Shown: positions 37,901 through 51,400, numbered from the stretch's first letter. The stretch: DNA of 64,000 nucleotides from Acanthornis magna (GCA_036785705.1 JAWUZG010000016.1:3968001-4032000), one strand, 5' to 3'. Notes: generated by a model from the letters alone, not told the origin. Translations and numbers: made by a program.

Positions 37901-40900
37901 TTCCATGGTCCACTTGGAAAACAATGTTTATTATAAACTAAGAATGTGTAGCAAATAAGCATAATTTTACTTGGACTGAAGGAACATGGAAGGTTTGAGT
38001 TACAGTTTTGATAATAAAATTTTAATGAATGCTTTTCAGTAACACAATGTGGACTGGACTTCTCCACTGTGGCTTTGCAGTCACTTTGCATTTTCATCTC
38101 CATCCCCCAAAGACAACTCCAAATCCTACTGCACAGTAAAAACAAAGTCTACTAGGATTTTCATCTCAAGGTTCCTATAGCACTGAACTGCTAATTATCA
38201 TGGCAGGCAGAGCAGACAGTTCTGATTAAATTGCCAGCCTGGATTTGTAGACCATCCCATCTCCTTATTCATCATCTCTATAGGCACAATATTGGGAAAC
38301 ATCTTAAGATATAAATAGGCATAGATATGGTTGCATGCTGAATTCTAACTAACCGAGTGAATCCATTACTGCATCCTTGGAGGACTCCAATTTTTTTCCC
38401 AGAACCACAACTCCTTTTTGAGTGTTATCTACCTCATTATGCATACATTAGTTGCATTACACATTGGTTTGCACAGACCACACAGAAGCTGAAAAGGGTT
38501 CACTACAGTTTTGCAGAGATATCAATATAATTGGAGACTCAAGAAAACAACACACTCTTTTTTCTAAAAGGCAATGCTATTTATACTTTTTTACATTCAT
38601 ATAAAAAACAAAGCACTCACATGATACTTCTGTCGTTCATATCTAGAGTGTTTCCAAGCTATAAGTCTGCATTCATGGCACCCATATTTGGCACACAGCT
38701 GCAGCATGGATTCATGGCACAAATTGCTTCCTTTTGCTGTGAGCCACTGACTTGGAGACTGGTTAACCACAACTTTCACAATGGCAGAAGGCATTGTTAT
38801 TAACAGCAGAATCAGTAAAATCAACAAAAACTGTCATCCCTTTACTAGTGGCAGCTCCTTTTTAGAAAGCTCTTAGTTGCATTTTCTGTTCTTACCCTGG
38901 CTACTTTCTTCAGCACTAGAAATGAGGGCATTGGCTTGCAGAGTCATTGCCAAATTTAAGGGCAATTATGCAATGAAAAGAGGAAGTATGAGAGGTCAGA
39001 GATTGTACATCTGCTTGAAATGCAGGTGGTGAAGGTGCTGCCATGACTGACTTGAAAATATGGACTGAGGTACAAAGATTTGAAGCCTCTGGTGGTCCTG
39101 CTCTGCAGGCACAGGTTGGAGCCACAGTCATTAGGATGCTCTCTGAAGCACCGTCAAAGTTCAAAGGATTTCCTTTTTTTTTTTTTAATTTTTAAATTTT
39201 GAGCACTAAGTCACAAATTACCATCTCCTCACAGAACACTCACCGCTCTTTCCAGAGTAATGAAGAGTTTCAGTTAGAAGCTGGCAATCTTTCACGGCAA
39301 TGTGTCAGACTGTATTTTTTGTTCCTAATTTCATTTAAACATGTTGGTAGACAACATTAGGAAGCTGGGAGCCTCTGCCTCTCACAGATGCTTCTATCAA
39401 GATGCTGTGGATCCCAAATCCCAGCCCTGTGCTGACCCTGTCAGACTAGCAGAAATCCCCTGACGTCTGCAGACCACTGGGAGCCCTTTAGAAGGAAAAT
39501 TTTATAAATGTGCAGAATACTGCTTCTATTTTTTTTCCCCTGACTCACTCATTCTGCATCACTTGACATTTTAACATATTGCCATATTAACCACCAAAAG
39601 TCTGATCTGTGAGCATGACTTCAAACGTGTATTTACAAGAGTAGAGATGCAGCGGCATATGGACCACCAGCTGGTGAGAAGTAAGAATGGTACTTTGTGG
39701 AGCTTGAGTCACTAAGTAAATCTGAAAAAAAAAACCAACCCAAAACATCTCTACAGTTAAAAAGTTAGAGACAAAAGCCTGGTTTCTTCGAACTGGAGTA
39801 CTTTGAAAGGAATACTGCAGCAAGGCCAGTACTGAGAAAGCACAAAATCTGGAGGCATTAAATGAACTAGAAGCTATGTTGTTTATTATAGGAGGTATAT
39901 GCAAACAAGATGTTTCCTGCTAAGGCTGTAAGAAATAGTACCACAGAGGGAGTGATGTGAGACAGAAAAAAAGAGTGACGACAGTCTGTTCCTCTTGAAC
40001 AGGAGGGATAAAAATCACTTTCAGAGTGAGGGTGACACTGGGGGAAGTGTCTTTTTTATTGAGGTCATAACCACCTACATTCAAATGCAGAAGTCTCCAG
40101 CCTTTCTCCCCACTTCTCCCTAGTCTTGTGTGTTTTTCTCATGTGTTTACCACCCATTTGCCTTCTGGAGCGATTCTCCTCCTGCTCCATCAACAGCTTC
40201 ACCCTTTCCCTCCCCAAATGTTGAGTTAGGTCTGCAGAACATTAGCTCCTGGTATTTCCCACCGCGGCAGTTTTTAAGAGATTAATCTCTTATTTAAGCC
40301 ACCTAAGCCTGAGTACTCCCAGGAAGTGTTTTGCTCCTTCTCATCCTGGTTTCTACTCTCAGACTGTTACTTTTCACCATGTTACTCCAGAAACAGCTGA
40401 AAACTCTATGCCTAAGGACATACAACTTGAAGAAAGATTCTTTTTCATCTAACTTCAGAGACTGAGGTTCACTATTCTACTTTAATGCCAGTCTATTTCA
40501 TTATCCTTTTCACTTTTCCTATTTCCCTTGAAGCCCAGGTGAGGAGAAACCCAGGTTTCATAGGACAGTTCTGCAGACTCTGTCCCCCTCACCTGTGCTG
40601 CCTTGACAGTCCCAGAGTGGTTCCTGTGGCTTTCTCAGAGAGATGCAAGAAGAGGGAGTGTCCTGCAGTTCCATTGATGCAGCTGCTAAGCAGAAGCTGT
40701 CTTTCAACAACTGGGACCTTTATGGAGAAAGTAGTAAACAGGAAAAAAATTATTTGGCAAGGGGAAAGATTCATAGATAAATATTTTTTTTTGTTATGTG
40801 GAGGAAGATAGAGAAAGAAAGGCCTGTTCCTTCAAAAAAATAGAATATTGTCTGGGGACTATTAAATAACAATATAACTAATTACCAAGATAATTTTCTT

Positions 40901-41029
40901 CATTTTGGAGCACCAAACAGCTGTAATACAGAAGCTGCTGAGAGCACTTACTGTAGTAAATTACTGAAATGCTTCTCATGGTTTATTCCGCTGAATTAGG
41001 GTTCCAAAAGAAGTGTGTTACATTATTTC
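31926..41029. other. Long unique non-coding stretch
   Basis: About 9 kb without a gene or a confident repeat. A 17-base perfect palindrome lies at 33883-33899 and a T14 run at 39173-39186. Open frames up to 126 codons have no recognisable family. Confidence 0.45.
33883..33899. repeat. 17-bp palindrome
   Basis: GCAGTGGC, one base A, then GCCACTGC form a perfect inverted repeat with eight-base arms. It lies in ordinary unique sequence. No function is evident. Confidence 0.5.
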
Positions 41030-41225
41030 TCTATTGGCTCTTCCACATGTGATTATTTATTATTAGATGCATAAGTACAAATCAGACAGGAAGGTCAAGT
41101 TCCTAATGGTTCTTATCAGCTGTACAGCATTATTGGCCTGTAAAGGTAAATACATTGTTTACCTGAGTGATAAGAGTGATGTGAGTGATCATTGGAGTAT
41201 TTGAATATCAGTCACGTTAAAAAAC
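41030..41225. promoter_or_regulatory. Candidate enhancer with forkhead pair, GATA/E-box composite and 9-bp phased repeats
   Basis: CTTATCAGCTG (41112-41122) joins a GATA site and a CAGCTG E-box. AGGTAAA (41144-41150) and TTTACCT (41158-41164) are exact inverted copies seven bases apart, and contain GTAAATA and TGTTTAC, two forkhead-type sites facing each other. GAGTGAT then recurs three times at exactly nine-base spacing (41165, 41174, 41183). Motif meanings come from general knowledge; enhancer activity is inferred. Confidence 0.4.
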
Positions 41226-42772
41226 CCTCCAGATCAGCATACAAAGCATTCCCATTGTAAATGTTATATTGGAGTTTTAATGTGAAGGAAGCAAAAACAT
41301 GTCTTTTTTGCCCACTCTTCCCTGAGCAAAGAGCAGAAGGTCAGCAGCGAGAGAGAGAAATCTGAAATCATTGCTTGCACTGTGTAGGTTTGTTTGGCCA
41401 ACAAAGGAACTTTTGCGCTTCTAGATGTCAGTCCAGTCTCAGGAACCCTCTGTGGCTGCTGCAAGTACTGCTGCCTTCTGAAACGCAAGGCTGAGAACGG
41501 CTAAGTGACTTCTCCAAGCTCTGTGAGGGGCTTCTGTCAAAGCCAAGGGACCACATGTAGGGATTTATTTTTTTTGTAATAAGACAAAGAGGGCAGAGAA
41601 CATAGAACAAGAAAACAAAGTTCTTGCTCGAGGAGCAGAATAACCATTTCTGAAATGGGTAATTTCAACCTCCGAGGAGCAGGGACAGGTTCCAAAGCAG
41701 AACATCCCTCAGCCAAATAAAAATGCTCATGGAACAGCTTACTGCTTCCCTGTCCCACAAATTATTTCAAAAACTCATTTGTGACCTTTCTCTTCTCATT
41801 TCCTCTCCACAGCAGAGAGCCCTTGTGAGGAAGGGCCCAGACATGAAGACTCGTTTTTAACTTACCCCAAGTACAAATAATCCCCACAAAATCAGTGCTA
41901 CTCATTGCACAGATACAGGCTCCTGACATCACTTAGGGATACTGGATAAGCATCATTGCATATATTCTTGCAAGAAAAGTACTGCTAGCAGTATATTTAA
42001 GAGCTAAATCCACCACCATTGTGAGTGGACTCAGCTGCATTCAGATCAAAATAGTTACTGCAGTTTCTACAGAATGTTTTATTCTAATATTTTCCTGTGC
42101 ATTAAAAAAGGTCAGCCAATAAGGAGTAAAAAACACTCTGAGATGAAGGCAATTACCACGACTTCAGTTTCAATAGTGGAATTCCCTCCACCCCCTCCTG
42201 ACACCTTTCAACTTCAGGGAGATAAGCCCAATCCTAGCTACCATTTTTATGCCCTTTTCAGTTTATGGTAATTGCTGTTGTGTAGTGCCACAGTATTGGG
42301 GCCTCTGCTCTATCCTTTCCCCCTTTTTGTGCAGGCAGTAGGAGAATTTTCTTTTGATTTATTCTTCTAATAGCTTCAGCAATGTCAGAATATTGGAACT
42401 GCCCATTATCTAAAGGTTGCTTTGCAAATTCACTTTAAATGAAAATGTAACTTTTCAGTCATTAATGCACTGAAAGAAATTCTGGTTAAAGGAGGAGATG
42501 GATGGTTTGGAAGCTTATCCATAACATTTAAAAGCAAATTATCAATGACAGAATCTAGGTGAAAGAGGCAGCAGGAGGAATGGAAAGACAGATTGAGATA
42601 TCAATCAAAGACATTCAGATTCTTTTCTTTTTGCAGGGACCACTAAAGTAGACATTTAGAGGGATGTAAGCAAAGAAAGACTTCTGCCATGAGTACCCAA
42701 GCTGGAAGCATCTTTGCAGGGAAATTTTTGAAGCAGACAAGTTTAAGAAAAATACTTCATTTCTCAAAACTT
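41226..42772. other. Non-coding unique sequence
   Basis: No gene or recognisable repeat. Short overlapping frames only. Confidence 0.5.
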
Positions 42773-42795
42773 AAAAAAAAAAAAAAAAAAAAAAA
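42773..42795. repeat. Poly(A) tract
   Basis: A run of 23 A residues. No retroposon body could be recognised upstream, so it may be simple sequence. Confidence 0.9.
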
Positions 42796-42844
42796 GCAAA
42801 CAAATAGATACTGCAAATATCTCAGAGGGAATTTAAGATTCCAA

Positions 42845-42920
42845 GGACTATGGATCTCACCTTCAACATTTTCGGGCCTCAGTTTTCATTTGTAAAGTGG
42901 GAATGGTGGAGAGCTCTTTT
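42845..42920 (-). mobile_element. MIR-like SINE fragment
   Basis: TTTTCGGGCCTCAGTTTTCA followed by TTTGTAAAGTGGGAATGGTG resembles the reverse complement of the MIR core (GGGCCTCAGTTTCC, ATCTGTAAAATGGG). The flanks do not align. Confidence 0.5.
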
Positions 42921-44715
42921 CCAGACTAAAAGGACAACATGAAGTAAGGATATGGAAAGCTATGAGGTATCTCCATCAAGTGGTTGTCTTATTCAAATAT
43001 ACCAGGTGCAGGTAGGATAAGAGAGGTTATTGATTAATAGGACACCAGAGGAAGATTCAGATCTGCAGATGACTCATTGCATAAGAGTTAATATTTGCTA
43101 TGTGATTCTACGTCATTAAAAGCTCATGAGTTACTTCAGTCTTTATTAGATAAATAAGGCACTGCAGCAGTTTCTGTGTAGTTCTCCACATTTGAAGGTG
43201 TACTCTTGCTTTGACTTGGAAAGAAACAGTGCATTTTAATTTTTCTGACCCTTGTATCTTTTGCTCCCATTCTCAGAAGTACTGTTTGGACTCTAAGTTC
43301 TGCATTACAAACCGCATTCTTGATATGGATCTCCCATATTTAGGTGCTCTGATTGTTCAAAGGACTCTCCAGCTGGATAGCAAGACTATTTGAGTGCTAA
43401 TACAGTGATTGTGAAGAATGGGACATCAGTTCCCATTTTAGAACATAAATCTTGGCAAGTTTGAATGGAATGTATTCAAATGGGAACAAATGGACATTTT
43501 CAGCATGTAATTTGAAACAAAACATTCAGCACTTACATGAATAAGCTCAACAACTGCAGCTCCCCCAGCCCAGTGTCTAAGAGCCTGTGGGTGACAGTTC
43601 CAAGCCCAAAGCCATCAAGCAGCACAGGAGAGCACCTGGTCCTGGGGCTCTGCAGCAGGAATCCTGCGCTCCAGGTTCCCTTTCTGCAGCTGTGAGTTTC
43701 AGCTAAGGCATTCACCTTTGTTGGCACCAGACAGCCCCAGCTTCTGATGGCTTCCAAGAGGAAAACTGTACCAGCACTGCATCTATTTGAGTGTCAGGCT
43801 TGGCTATGCTGTACATATGTCCATGTGCTTATAGACATGTCCTTTTCCAACTGCCATGTCTTTCTAAAATACACTTTGAAAAGTTCTCCCTAAAAATAAT
43901 GTTGGTACTGCAGTTGGTACTGTAGAAAGTAATGTTAGTACTGTTAGTTAGTGCAGTACTAGCAGTAAGCCTTATCTTTCCAACTGAGAGAATAAAAAAA
44001 AGTAAAAAGTTTTAAAAATCTGTGTGGGGTTGAAAAAGTGACTTGCAGATCAGGCTGCTCTTCCTCAGGAGTGAGCACCTTGCCTGCTGTTGGCATTTTG
44101 CTCTAGCAGAGAAAGTGTCGTGCATCAAATTAAAAGGATATTGAAGGAGACAAGACAGGAATGAGAATGAATAAACACTGCAGCTGCACTGGGAAGACCT
44201 ATAAAACACACAGGTGGAGGAATTATTGTCTTCTGACCATTCCTGCAGTACACCAGTGATGGTACTGAAGCACAAGAACTAAACTGGATTGTCTACTTCA
44301 TGCTACAGATATGCCTTCTCCTTAACCCTGTGTAGTTATACTGAGTTCAGTGAAGAAATTTCACATTAACTGGAAAAGTAACGATGTCCAACCTTCCACT
44401 GTGCAGCAGCTATTAAAGGCACTGAGATGACAAGCATACAGTGATTTTTTTTTTCTGATTCCCATTCCAGTAGTGCCACCATCAGTGTCTGCATAGCCAG
44501 ATCCCAGCAGCCACCTCTGTCATGCAATGGGAGGGCCAACTGCCCCGAGGTACCACGATAAGAGAGCTGCCCCCTCTCTTCAGCAGGAAAAAAGAGCTAC
44601 AAGCCAGGCAGAAACTATTAATAATGTCAGTGGAGAAAACAAGAAGCACCTCAACACCAGATAAGGTCTCCTGGAAGGCTGAATCTGCTCAATTAGTCAT
44701 AGGCTGAGCATGTCC
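42921..44715. other. Non-coding unique sequence with a small GTACTG repeat patch
   Basis: No gene. At 43901-43970 a short degenerate tandem of about 12-base units centred on GTTGGTACTG / GTTAGTACTG occurs. A slightly GC-rich stretch at 43545-43750 carries no recognisable frame. Confidence 0.5.
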
Positions 44716-45153
44716 TCTTGGAGAGGGAAAGGCTGAGAGAGCTGGGGTTGCTCAGCCTGGAAAAGAGAAGGCTCCAGGGAGACTTTATTGTGACCTTCCA
44801 GTAACTAAAGGGAGCTTGTAAGAAAGAAGGGGACACACTGTTTAGTAAGGCTTGTTGCAAGAAGACAAGGGGGAAAAGGTTTTAAGCTAAAAGAGGGTAT
44901 ATTTAGGTTAAAAACAATCAAATCATTCCTTAAAGGAAATGTTTTATATCTTTTTTTTCAAGGTGGTAGGTGACACATTGGCAGAGGTTGCCCAGAGAGG
45001 TGGTAGATACCCCATCCCTGGAAATATTCAGGGTCAGGTTGGACAGGGCTCAGGACAACCTGATCTAGTTGAAGATTTCCCTGCCCATAGCAGGTTGGAC
45101 TAGATGACCTTGAAAGGTACTGTCCCAACCAAACTTTTCTGAGATTCTATGTC
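44716..45153 (+). mobile_element. Avian CR1 LINE 3' end
   Basis: The order GGAAAGGCTGAGAGAGCTGG, GTTGCTCAGCCTGGAAAAGA, GAAGGCTCCAGGGAGACTT, CCTTCCAGTAACTAAAGGG, AGGTTGCCCAGAGAGGTGG, CATCCCTGGAAATATTCAGG, GGACTAGATGACCTTGAAAG and the end GAGATTCTATG is the standard avian CR1 3' region in plus orientation. The middle part near 44900-44965 is disturbed. It is 5'-truncated and non-coding. Confidence 0.9.
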
Positions 45154-45424
45154 TACACAAAAGGCTAAGCAAAAATCAGACCACTAAAACTTTCCACTAG
45201 AAATTGTAAGGCAACTGCACTGAAAGTGTGAAATTCTCTAACAGATTCAGCACTTTGCTATCAAATCCTCTCCTCCCTTCACCAGTTTTCACTAATGATT
45301 TTCCTAACAGACAAAAATTTTATGGTACCACTAGTTTTGATTTTCTCTAAATGGAATATTTTTTCTTGGTGCGCATTTTGGTCAGATTTAATTCTGATTT
45401 TAGCAATGGCCGGATACCAGACAC
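45154..45424. other. Spacer between two CR1 fragments
   Basis: About 270 bases of AT-rich sequence with no recognisable feature. Confidence 0.5.
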
Positions 45425-45607
45425 TAGGAGAGAGGAAGTGTAACATAGAATGCTTAGAGGTTATGAAATTTCCATCCTTGAAGATATTCAGAATTTGATT
45501 GGGAAAGGCTCTAGGCATCCTGGTCTGACTGAATCTGCTCTGAGTGAGAGGTTTGACCACACGACCTTCAGAAGCACATTCCAACCTAATTTTTTCCATG
45601 ATTCTAC
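45425..45607 (+). mobile_element. Older CR1 LINE 3' end
   Basis: The phrase order CATCCTTGAAGATATTCAGA, TTGGGAAAGGCTCTAGGCAT, CCTGGTCTGACTGAATCTGC, ACGACCTTCAGAAGCACATT, CCAACC and the end CCATGATTCTAC follows the CR1 tail in plus orientation. It is more diverged than its neighbour, hence older. Confidence 0.8.
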
Positions 45608-48284
45608 ATAGTCCCAGTCTAGGTCTGTTATACACTGGATTTCCCATTGGAGGAAATGGGAGTTTAAAGGACAACATCTGTATCTACTGCAGATGTATTA
45701 ATCTATTGTTTTTTCTTTTACATGGTTCAATTTAAGGACAGAAGCATTTACTTTTTCACCCCTGTAACAGATGCCATCCAGCAGTATAATTTCTGATAAA
45801 CATCGAGCTCAATTATGATTATATGGGTCTACAACTCTATTTCATTTAAAGAAAATAATTTACCAGAAAGAGACAAAGTGTTTCTATACAGAAATTATTA
45901 AATGACTGGGGCAAGTTCCTTATTTTCCTTTAGGAATTTTGAGCTGTGGGCAGAAGCAGGCAGACATGAACACACACACACACACTCCTGTGTAGATATA
46001 CTTTCGTTTGTAGCCATGGTCAGCTGGGTGACCAATTCCATGTCTGCACACACCAGTATTAGATTTCTTCATAGCCTTATGTTCATGCATGAAATATGGT
46101 GTGCACTTACATGGGAGAAGAAACAAAAATCCTTTGAGAGCCACTGCCCAAGGGAAAATTATTTTCCATGTGTGAGTAAAGCATCACTGCTGTTTCCAGA
46201 GTGGGGGAAGCCAGGCCCCACATTTCCTGTGAACATACAGGAGAATTGTCTTGGAGCCCAAGTGGAACAGAGCTGTGAAAGTCACTTGTATAAAACATCA
46301 GGGTGCACATTTCAGCCCAGTACAAACCACCACATACTCGCTGAAATGATGGCTTACACTGACTTGTAGTGAACAATTTTTCTTGAGCACAGTTACTTGG
46401 CAGGAAACACAGAGCATAATTAATGTTGGTGTAGAACTCCATTTTAACTTAGGTCATCTAGTACTTCGGAATAACGTGGTTACTCTTCAATTCATTTTTG
46501 TTCTTTTATTTATGAAACTGGATAGTCTTTATTTTCTCCAATTAGTTAAATAAACATCAAACACTTCTAAACACTAAATCTGAAAATGTCTAAATGGTGC
46601 AGTAATAGGTGTGCTGCAAATACATAGATTAGCTCCAGCTTGGAGCAAAGGAGAAAATTAATTGATGTGTGACAGGCTGTTGTGTAAAATTGTTTTTTGC
46701 TTGAAATTGAATGGTGGCATTTATCATATTAACACAGACACCTTTTCCAATCATCTCTGCTTAGCACTGCTGACGCACTGCCTTACTACTAGTAAATAGA
46801 TGACAGTCATGTTTTATAAAAGGATGTGAACAGTGTGGTTTCAGGCACAGTTTTTAAGTGTCTGATACTGAAAAATGAAATAACAATCAAAACCAAACAA
46901 ACAAAGAATCAAAAACAACACTACCAAGCTGTACACACCTACCCAGTAAAGAGCAGACTGTTACTTGTAGTACATGTTGTTTCTTCCAGTTCAAGAATCC
47001 CTCAGAGCCCTTTGCTTGCATTCCACCACCCTGATGTGCAGGCAAGAGCTGTGCCAACTCAGGGCAATAAAGCAGCCTGTGCAAAGTGGAAAATGATTAA
47101 ACATGCTGAACTGGATGCACGGCCTGATCAATAGGTCTTCCAGGATAGTGTAATCAACCTGTCCATCACTGTGCCTTCTTACCCTCTTCTCATTGTAAGT
47201 TTTTAATATGAATTTCAGTTTATAAGATGCACCTATTTGGAAAGCCAGAGGCTTTAATCTCTTCCTAAAAAGATCTTGCAGTAACCCGTATTCATGCAGT
47301 GCTGTGAGGAAATCTTAAAAATCCCTGCTCACGATCCCATGAGCCCAGGCAGCATATTTCAGGCTGATTTGGAGGATATAGGTCCTTAGCTCGAATTTTG
47401 TTTAATGAAGATTCTTTCCCACTCTGACATCACAAAAATGCTGTTTCCCCAACATGCAAAATTGAACAATTTCAGTCTGGGAACATGTCTTTACTGGGCT
47501 CAGCCTACAAGAGGAAAGAAGGTTACTTGGCTTTAGCACTATAAAAACACCTGCCAGAGGACCAAGTGGGCTATTAAAAACAAAGCTTAATGAACATCAG
47601 AGAGCAGCCTGAAAAAAAAAAAAATCAATGGCACCAATAGGAAGGAGAGTTATGTGACCCAGAGCAAAGAAGTACAGCCATCCACGGTCAAAAGTTTGAA
47701 TCTGCCCTGGAGGCCTTCCCTTGACCAGCAAAGGCAGAGAACTTAACACTAGCAAAGGTCACAACACCAAAAATCTATTTGAGATTATTTTGTGCAGCTC
47801 ATGAGAATACATGAGAAGATCAAAGCTTTTCCTTAGGACTGGAAGGGATTAAGTCACACAGAAAGTATCTGTAGGAAAAAAAAGGATAACTAAATCTCAG
47901 AGACTCCTTATCAGCTTCCCAGCCAAGATGTATTCTTTGAATGAAAAATTGTTGTAGCCTGTGCCACAAATGACATCAAAACACAAATCTTGCAGTGATT
48001 TGACATTTACAGCACATATGTTTCTGCTACGAGAAGAGCAGGCTTCTTCCTCTGAACCACTTCAGCTTAAGTCAAGGGATGGATTCTTCTCTTCTTGGGA
48101 AGCATGCAAACATTTATGCAGGAAACATGCTACTGTTTCAGAGAAATGATTTCTGCTGAAACCTTTTTAATTCCACGGCCAACCCCCCCCAGGCCTTGCC
48201 TGCAAAGCATGGCAAAACCATGGACACCTGGGGCAATGGGCACACCACCATTGCACAGGAGCTCAGGGGCAGGAAAATCTTAGC
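45608..48284. other. Non-coding unique sequence
   Basis: No gene. The longest open frame of the window (155 codons, 45902-46369) lies here but has no recognisable domain and is opposed by long frames on the other strand. A short (CA)n run lies at about 45970-45985. Confidence 0.5.
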
Positions 48285-48410
48285 TCTGACACTGGACTTT
48301 GAGCCTGGGTGTCTCTGGTTCAGTGCTTTCATCTTTACTGGGAGAAATGAGGTACTAAAAACCTCGTGGCATTGTTAGTGTGGTGATAAAGGTACTCCAA
48401 AGCTGGGAAT
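48285..48410 (-). mobile_element. Possible MIR-like SINE fragment
   Basis: CTTTCATCTTTACTGGGAGA, AATGAGGTACTAAAAACCTC and GTGGCATTGTTAGTGTGGTG resemble, in reverse orientation, the MIR phrases around the CTCATCTGTAA block, ACCTCATAGGGTTGTTGTGA and the downstream part. The match is moderate. Confidence 0.45.
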
Positions 48411-51400
48411 AGTAAAAAACTACACCATTCCTTTGGAGAGCACAGGGAGCAGCATGCCAACAGCAGCTATCAGCAAGTCCTGTTTAAAAAAACTTCCAAA
48501 ATAACTATCCAATCTTTACTGAAAATATGAAACTCCCTTAGTGACAAGAGCAAAAGTGTCCTTCACCTCAAATATCTCTTGTCCAGGCCCTTCCAACCCA
48601 GCCTTGTCTTGACCTCCTCAGTCCCCTCTAACCTCACCCCTGAGATATTAGGGTGCTTTTGCATGTTTCCCTCAGCTGGATTTCCGCAATTTCTTTTCTT
48701 TGGAGCCAAATCTCACAAATCAGTAGATATAACTGACTTCAGCCAACAGGGAGGACAAAGACAAAAAGGTCAATCTTCAAATTGAATAAACTTCTCACCT
48801 ACCAGGAGATCCCTTCTTATACCTCAGTTATTCAGAAGGAATTTTTCTGACTACCTCCTCTCCTTCCCCACCCGCATCTTGTTCTTTATAAGCAGACAAA
48901 AGTTATGAGTGAGCAGAGGTAGATAAATGCTTTAAGCTACAGGGCAGCACAGATACAAAAACACATGAGCACAAACTGAGCAGGAATACATTTTCTCTTG
49001 CAGTTGAAAGACTATTTGTAACTATAAAATGGGGCTAAAGACTAAAACTAATTTTAAGAAAAATCCCCATCAGTTGATTAAATGGATTATAGAACACAAT
49101 AGGGAGCACATCCTGTGGCCCAAAGTACTTATTTCAGTCTTGCATTACCGTAAAATTTTTGATACCTTCTTTAACTGTTTCTCTGTGCCTTCTTTGCTGT
49201 TTAGATTGTCTGTGAGATTTGATTAGGTGAGAAGCTGAAGGAAGAGAAACAGGAAAGTGCAGTGGCCCAAGAGCATAGGAGGGTAGAAAATCCAGCCCAG
49301 AGGGAGATAAAATGTATAGCCCACAGTCTATTCACACTACACCATAAAAGGCAGATCTGATTTACCTTTAAGCATGATGATTATTCCGGAACAATAAAAA
49401 AAAATGGAGATTAAGACAATAAGCCATTTACCTCTAGCACTGGCAGGAGTACCCAAGTAATTCACTACTAACCATCCATTACATATTCATTGCTGGGCCT
49501 CATTTCTGTAAAACAACAGGTCAGAAGGTGCTCATGATTTAGGGTCCAAATATTTGCCTTCCTTGCTTTGGTTCTGAAATGTCAAAGGTGGTAGAGATTG
49601 GAAAAATTAGGCACCCCTCCTGCATTCTGCAAATATTTTCTGTGACCGTGTATCTCATTTGTAAAGTGCAAGGAAGAGACATACTCTGCTTATAGCAGAA
49701 ATTTATATTTCTGATAATAATTATTATGCAGGAGTGGCCATAATCTGTCCCTCAGTGAATACAAGATACTCCTATGGTTGAAAACTAGGTAAACACACTG
49801 TACTGTGTTTGTTTTCAATAGCAACAATGTACTTGTTCGCTGGCTGACACGGCAGTGCTAATTTGGCCCAAAGATGGTGTTTGCAGCCTGTTTGCTACAG
49901 CACATGTCTGAAAGTGTTTCATGTGGCTCATTTGGCATTTGCAAACACCCAAAGTGCTCCAGGGCCACAGGAGAGAATCAGCAACACTGCATCAATCTTG
50001 TTAAATACAGAGGTTTCCTCGCCAACAGTGTGACACAAGTATAGTTTCCAAGTAGAGTAAAAAAAGCACATAAAGTGGAAAAATAAAAGGTCCAAAGTAC
50101 ATTATTTAGTTAAAACTTTCACGTCTGGCATGTACCGTGAGAGAAGTATTTTCAGTCTGCCACAAATACTTCTGTTTCAAACCTACAGATTTTGCCCAAG
50201 GTTCTGCGTGTCACCCCAACCTTGAGCACCCAAGTTCTAACACAGTTTTACATCTAAATTAGCATGCTGGAGTATTTCACACCAGTGATGCTTCACTGTG
50301 GAGTTATTGTTCCAAGACTGCAGACACTTAAAATATCTCTATCGCAGATTTTTCTCAGTACTTCCAGTCACGCTAAATAAATGGAATGAGGAGAAAAACC
50401 TAGATTCATAACACAATCCTTAAAGAGTATGAAATACCACTAGCCAAAAGCTTACCTTACAGGTACAAGTTACTGAGGGCTGTTGAATAATGTCAGTCCT
50501 GTGAGCTGAGAGTTCATCCTGAAGTCTCTCTGCAGGTGACCTTGGGCTTTACTGACTGTGTCAGGCTCATCAAGGGGAGAGGTCTCTGCCTTAGGAGAGA
50601 TGGAGTGACTGACAGAGCTCACTCACTGCTCCTACCCCAGGCTGCAAATGAAAGGTGAGGATACAACTGCCCCAGGCAAGAAGCATCTCAGTTGTGATGT
50701 CCAAGGAGGCTCGAGTAGTTATCACATTGTTGGAGAAAGGTGTGTACTCTGTTTCTCTCTCTGTATCCTGTCTCCCACCCCTTAACCTTTCTGATTCAGG
50801 CCAGGCTCTCCAAATGGGGATTCCTCCAACCTTTCCCCATGCCAGTTCATCTGGAGCAGCACAGGCTGTCAACAGCTTGCTCAGGAGCTCTGTCAGGCAC
50901 CTCCTTCTGCAGCCTTACAAAATCCTAATGGTATCGCAAGAACATTTCAGACAGTCCCCACCAAATGCTAGAGGGGATCAATGCTGGGAGTGAGTTTTCC
51001 TTCCTCGGGGTCACTCCCCATAGCCCATCTGGACCAGGTAACCTGCAAGTCAAAGCCTCCAAGAAAAGCCCTTCCATGGTCCATTGTCACCATCACAGTT
51101 TGTGGATTTTCTTACCGTGTGTGCTGCTGGCAGCACACTCCAAGAAGACCATTTGGACTGTGTTCTACCTCCCCACAATTTGGGGTGGTTCACCTGCCAG
51201 CTCTTTATTTGTCTTTTCTGAGGCTACCCATGTTTTTCCATCTTCTAAATTAGTGGGACTGTCCATTTTAAGTAAAAGCTGCTATATTTCTTATTGATAG
51301 TTAAATTCAATTTACATAAAAGGGAACAAATTGTCCTCTATTTATTATTCTCTGCTGCAGTAGACACACTAATTTTAGACTACATAGTTTTCATTGACAT

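Noticed and set aside
45902..46369. Longest open frame in the window (155 codons, plus strand)
   Set aside because: No recognisable domain, no clear splice or promoter context, and comparably long frames on the opposite strand. A frame of this size is expected by chance in 64 kb.
49494..49700. Two short MIR-like phrases (GGGCCTCATTTCTGTAAAAC and ATCTCATTTGTAAAGTGC)
   Set aside because: Each is an isolated phrase of about 20 bases without supporting flanks.
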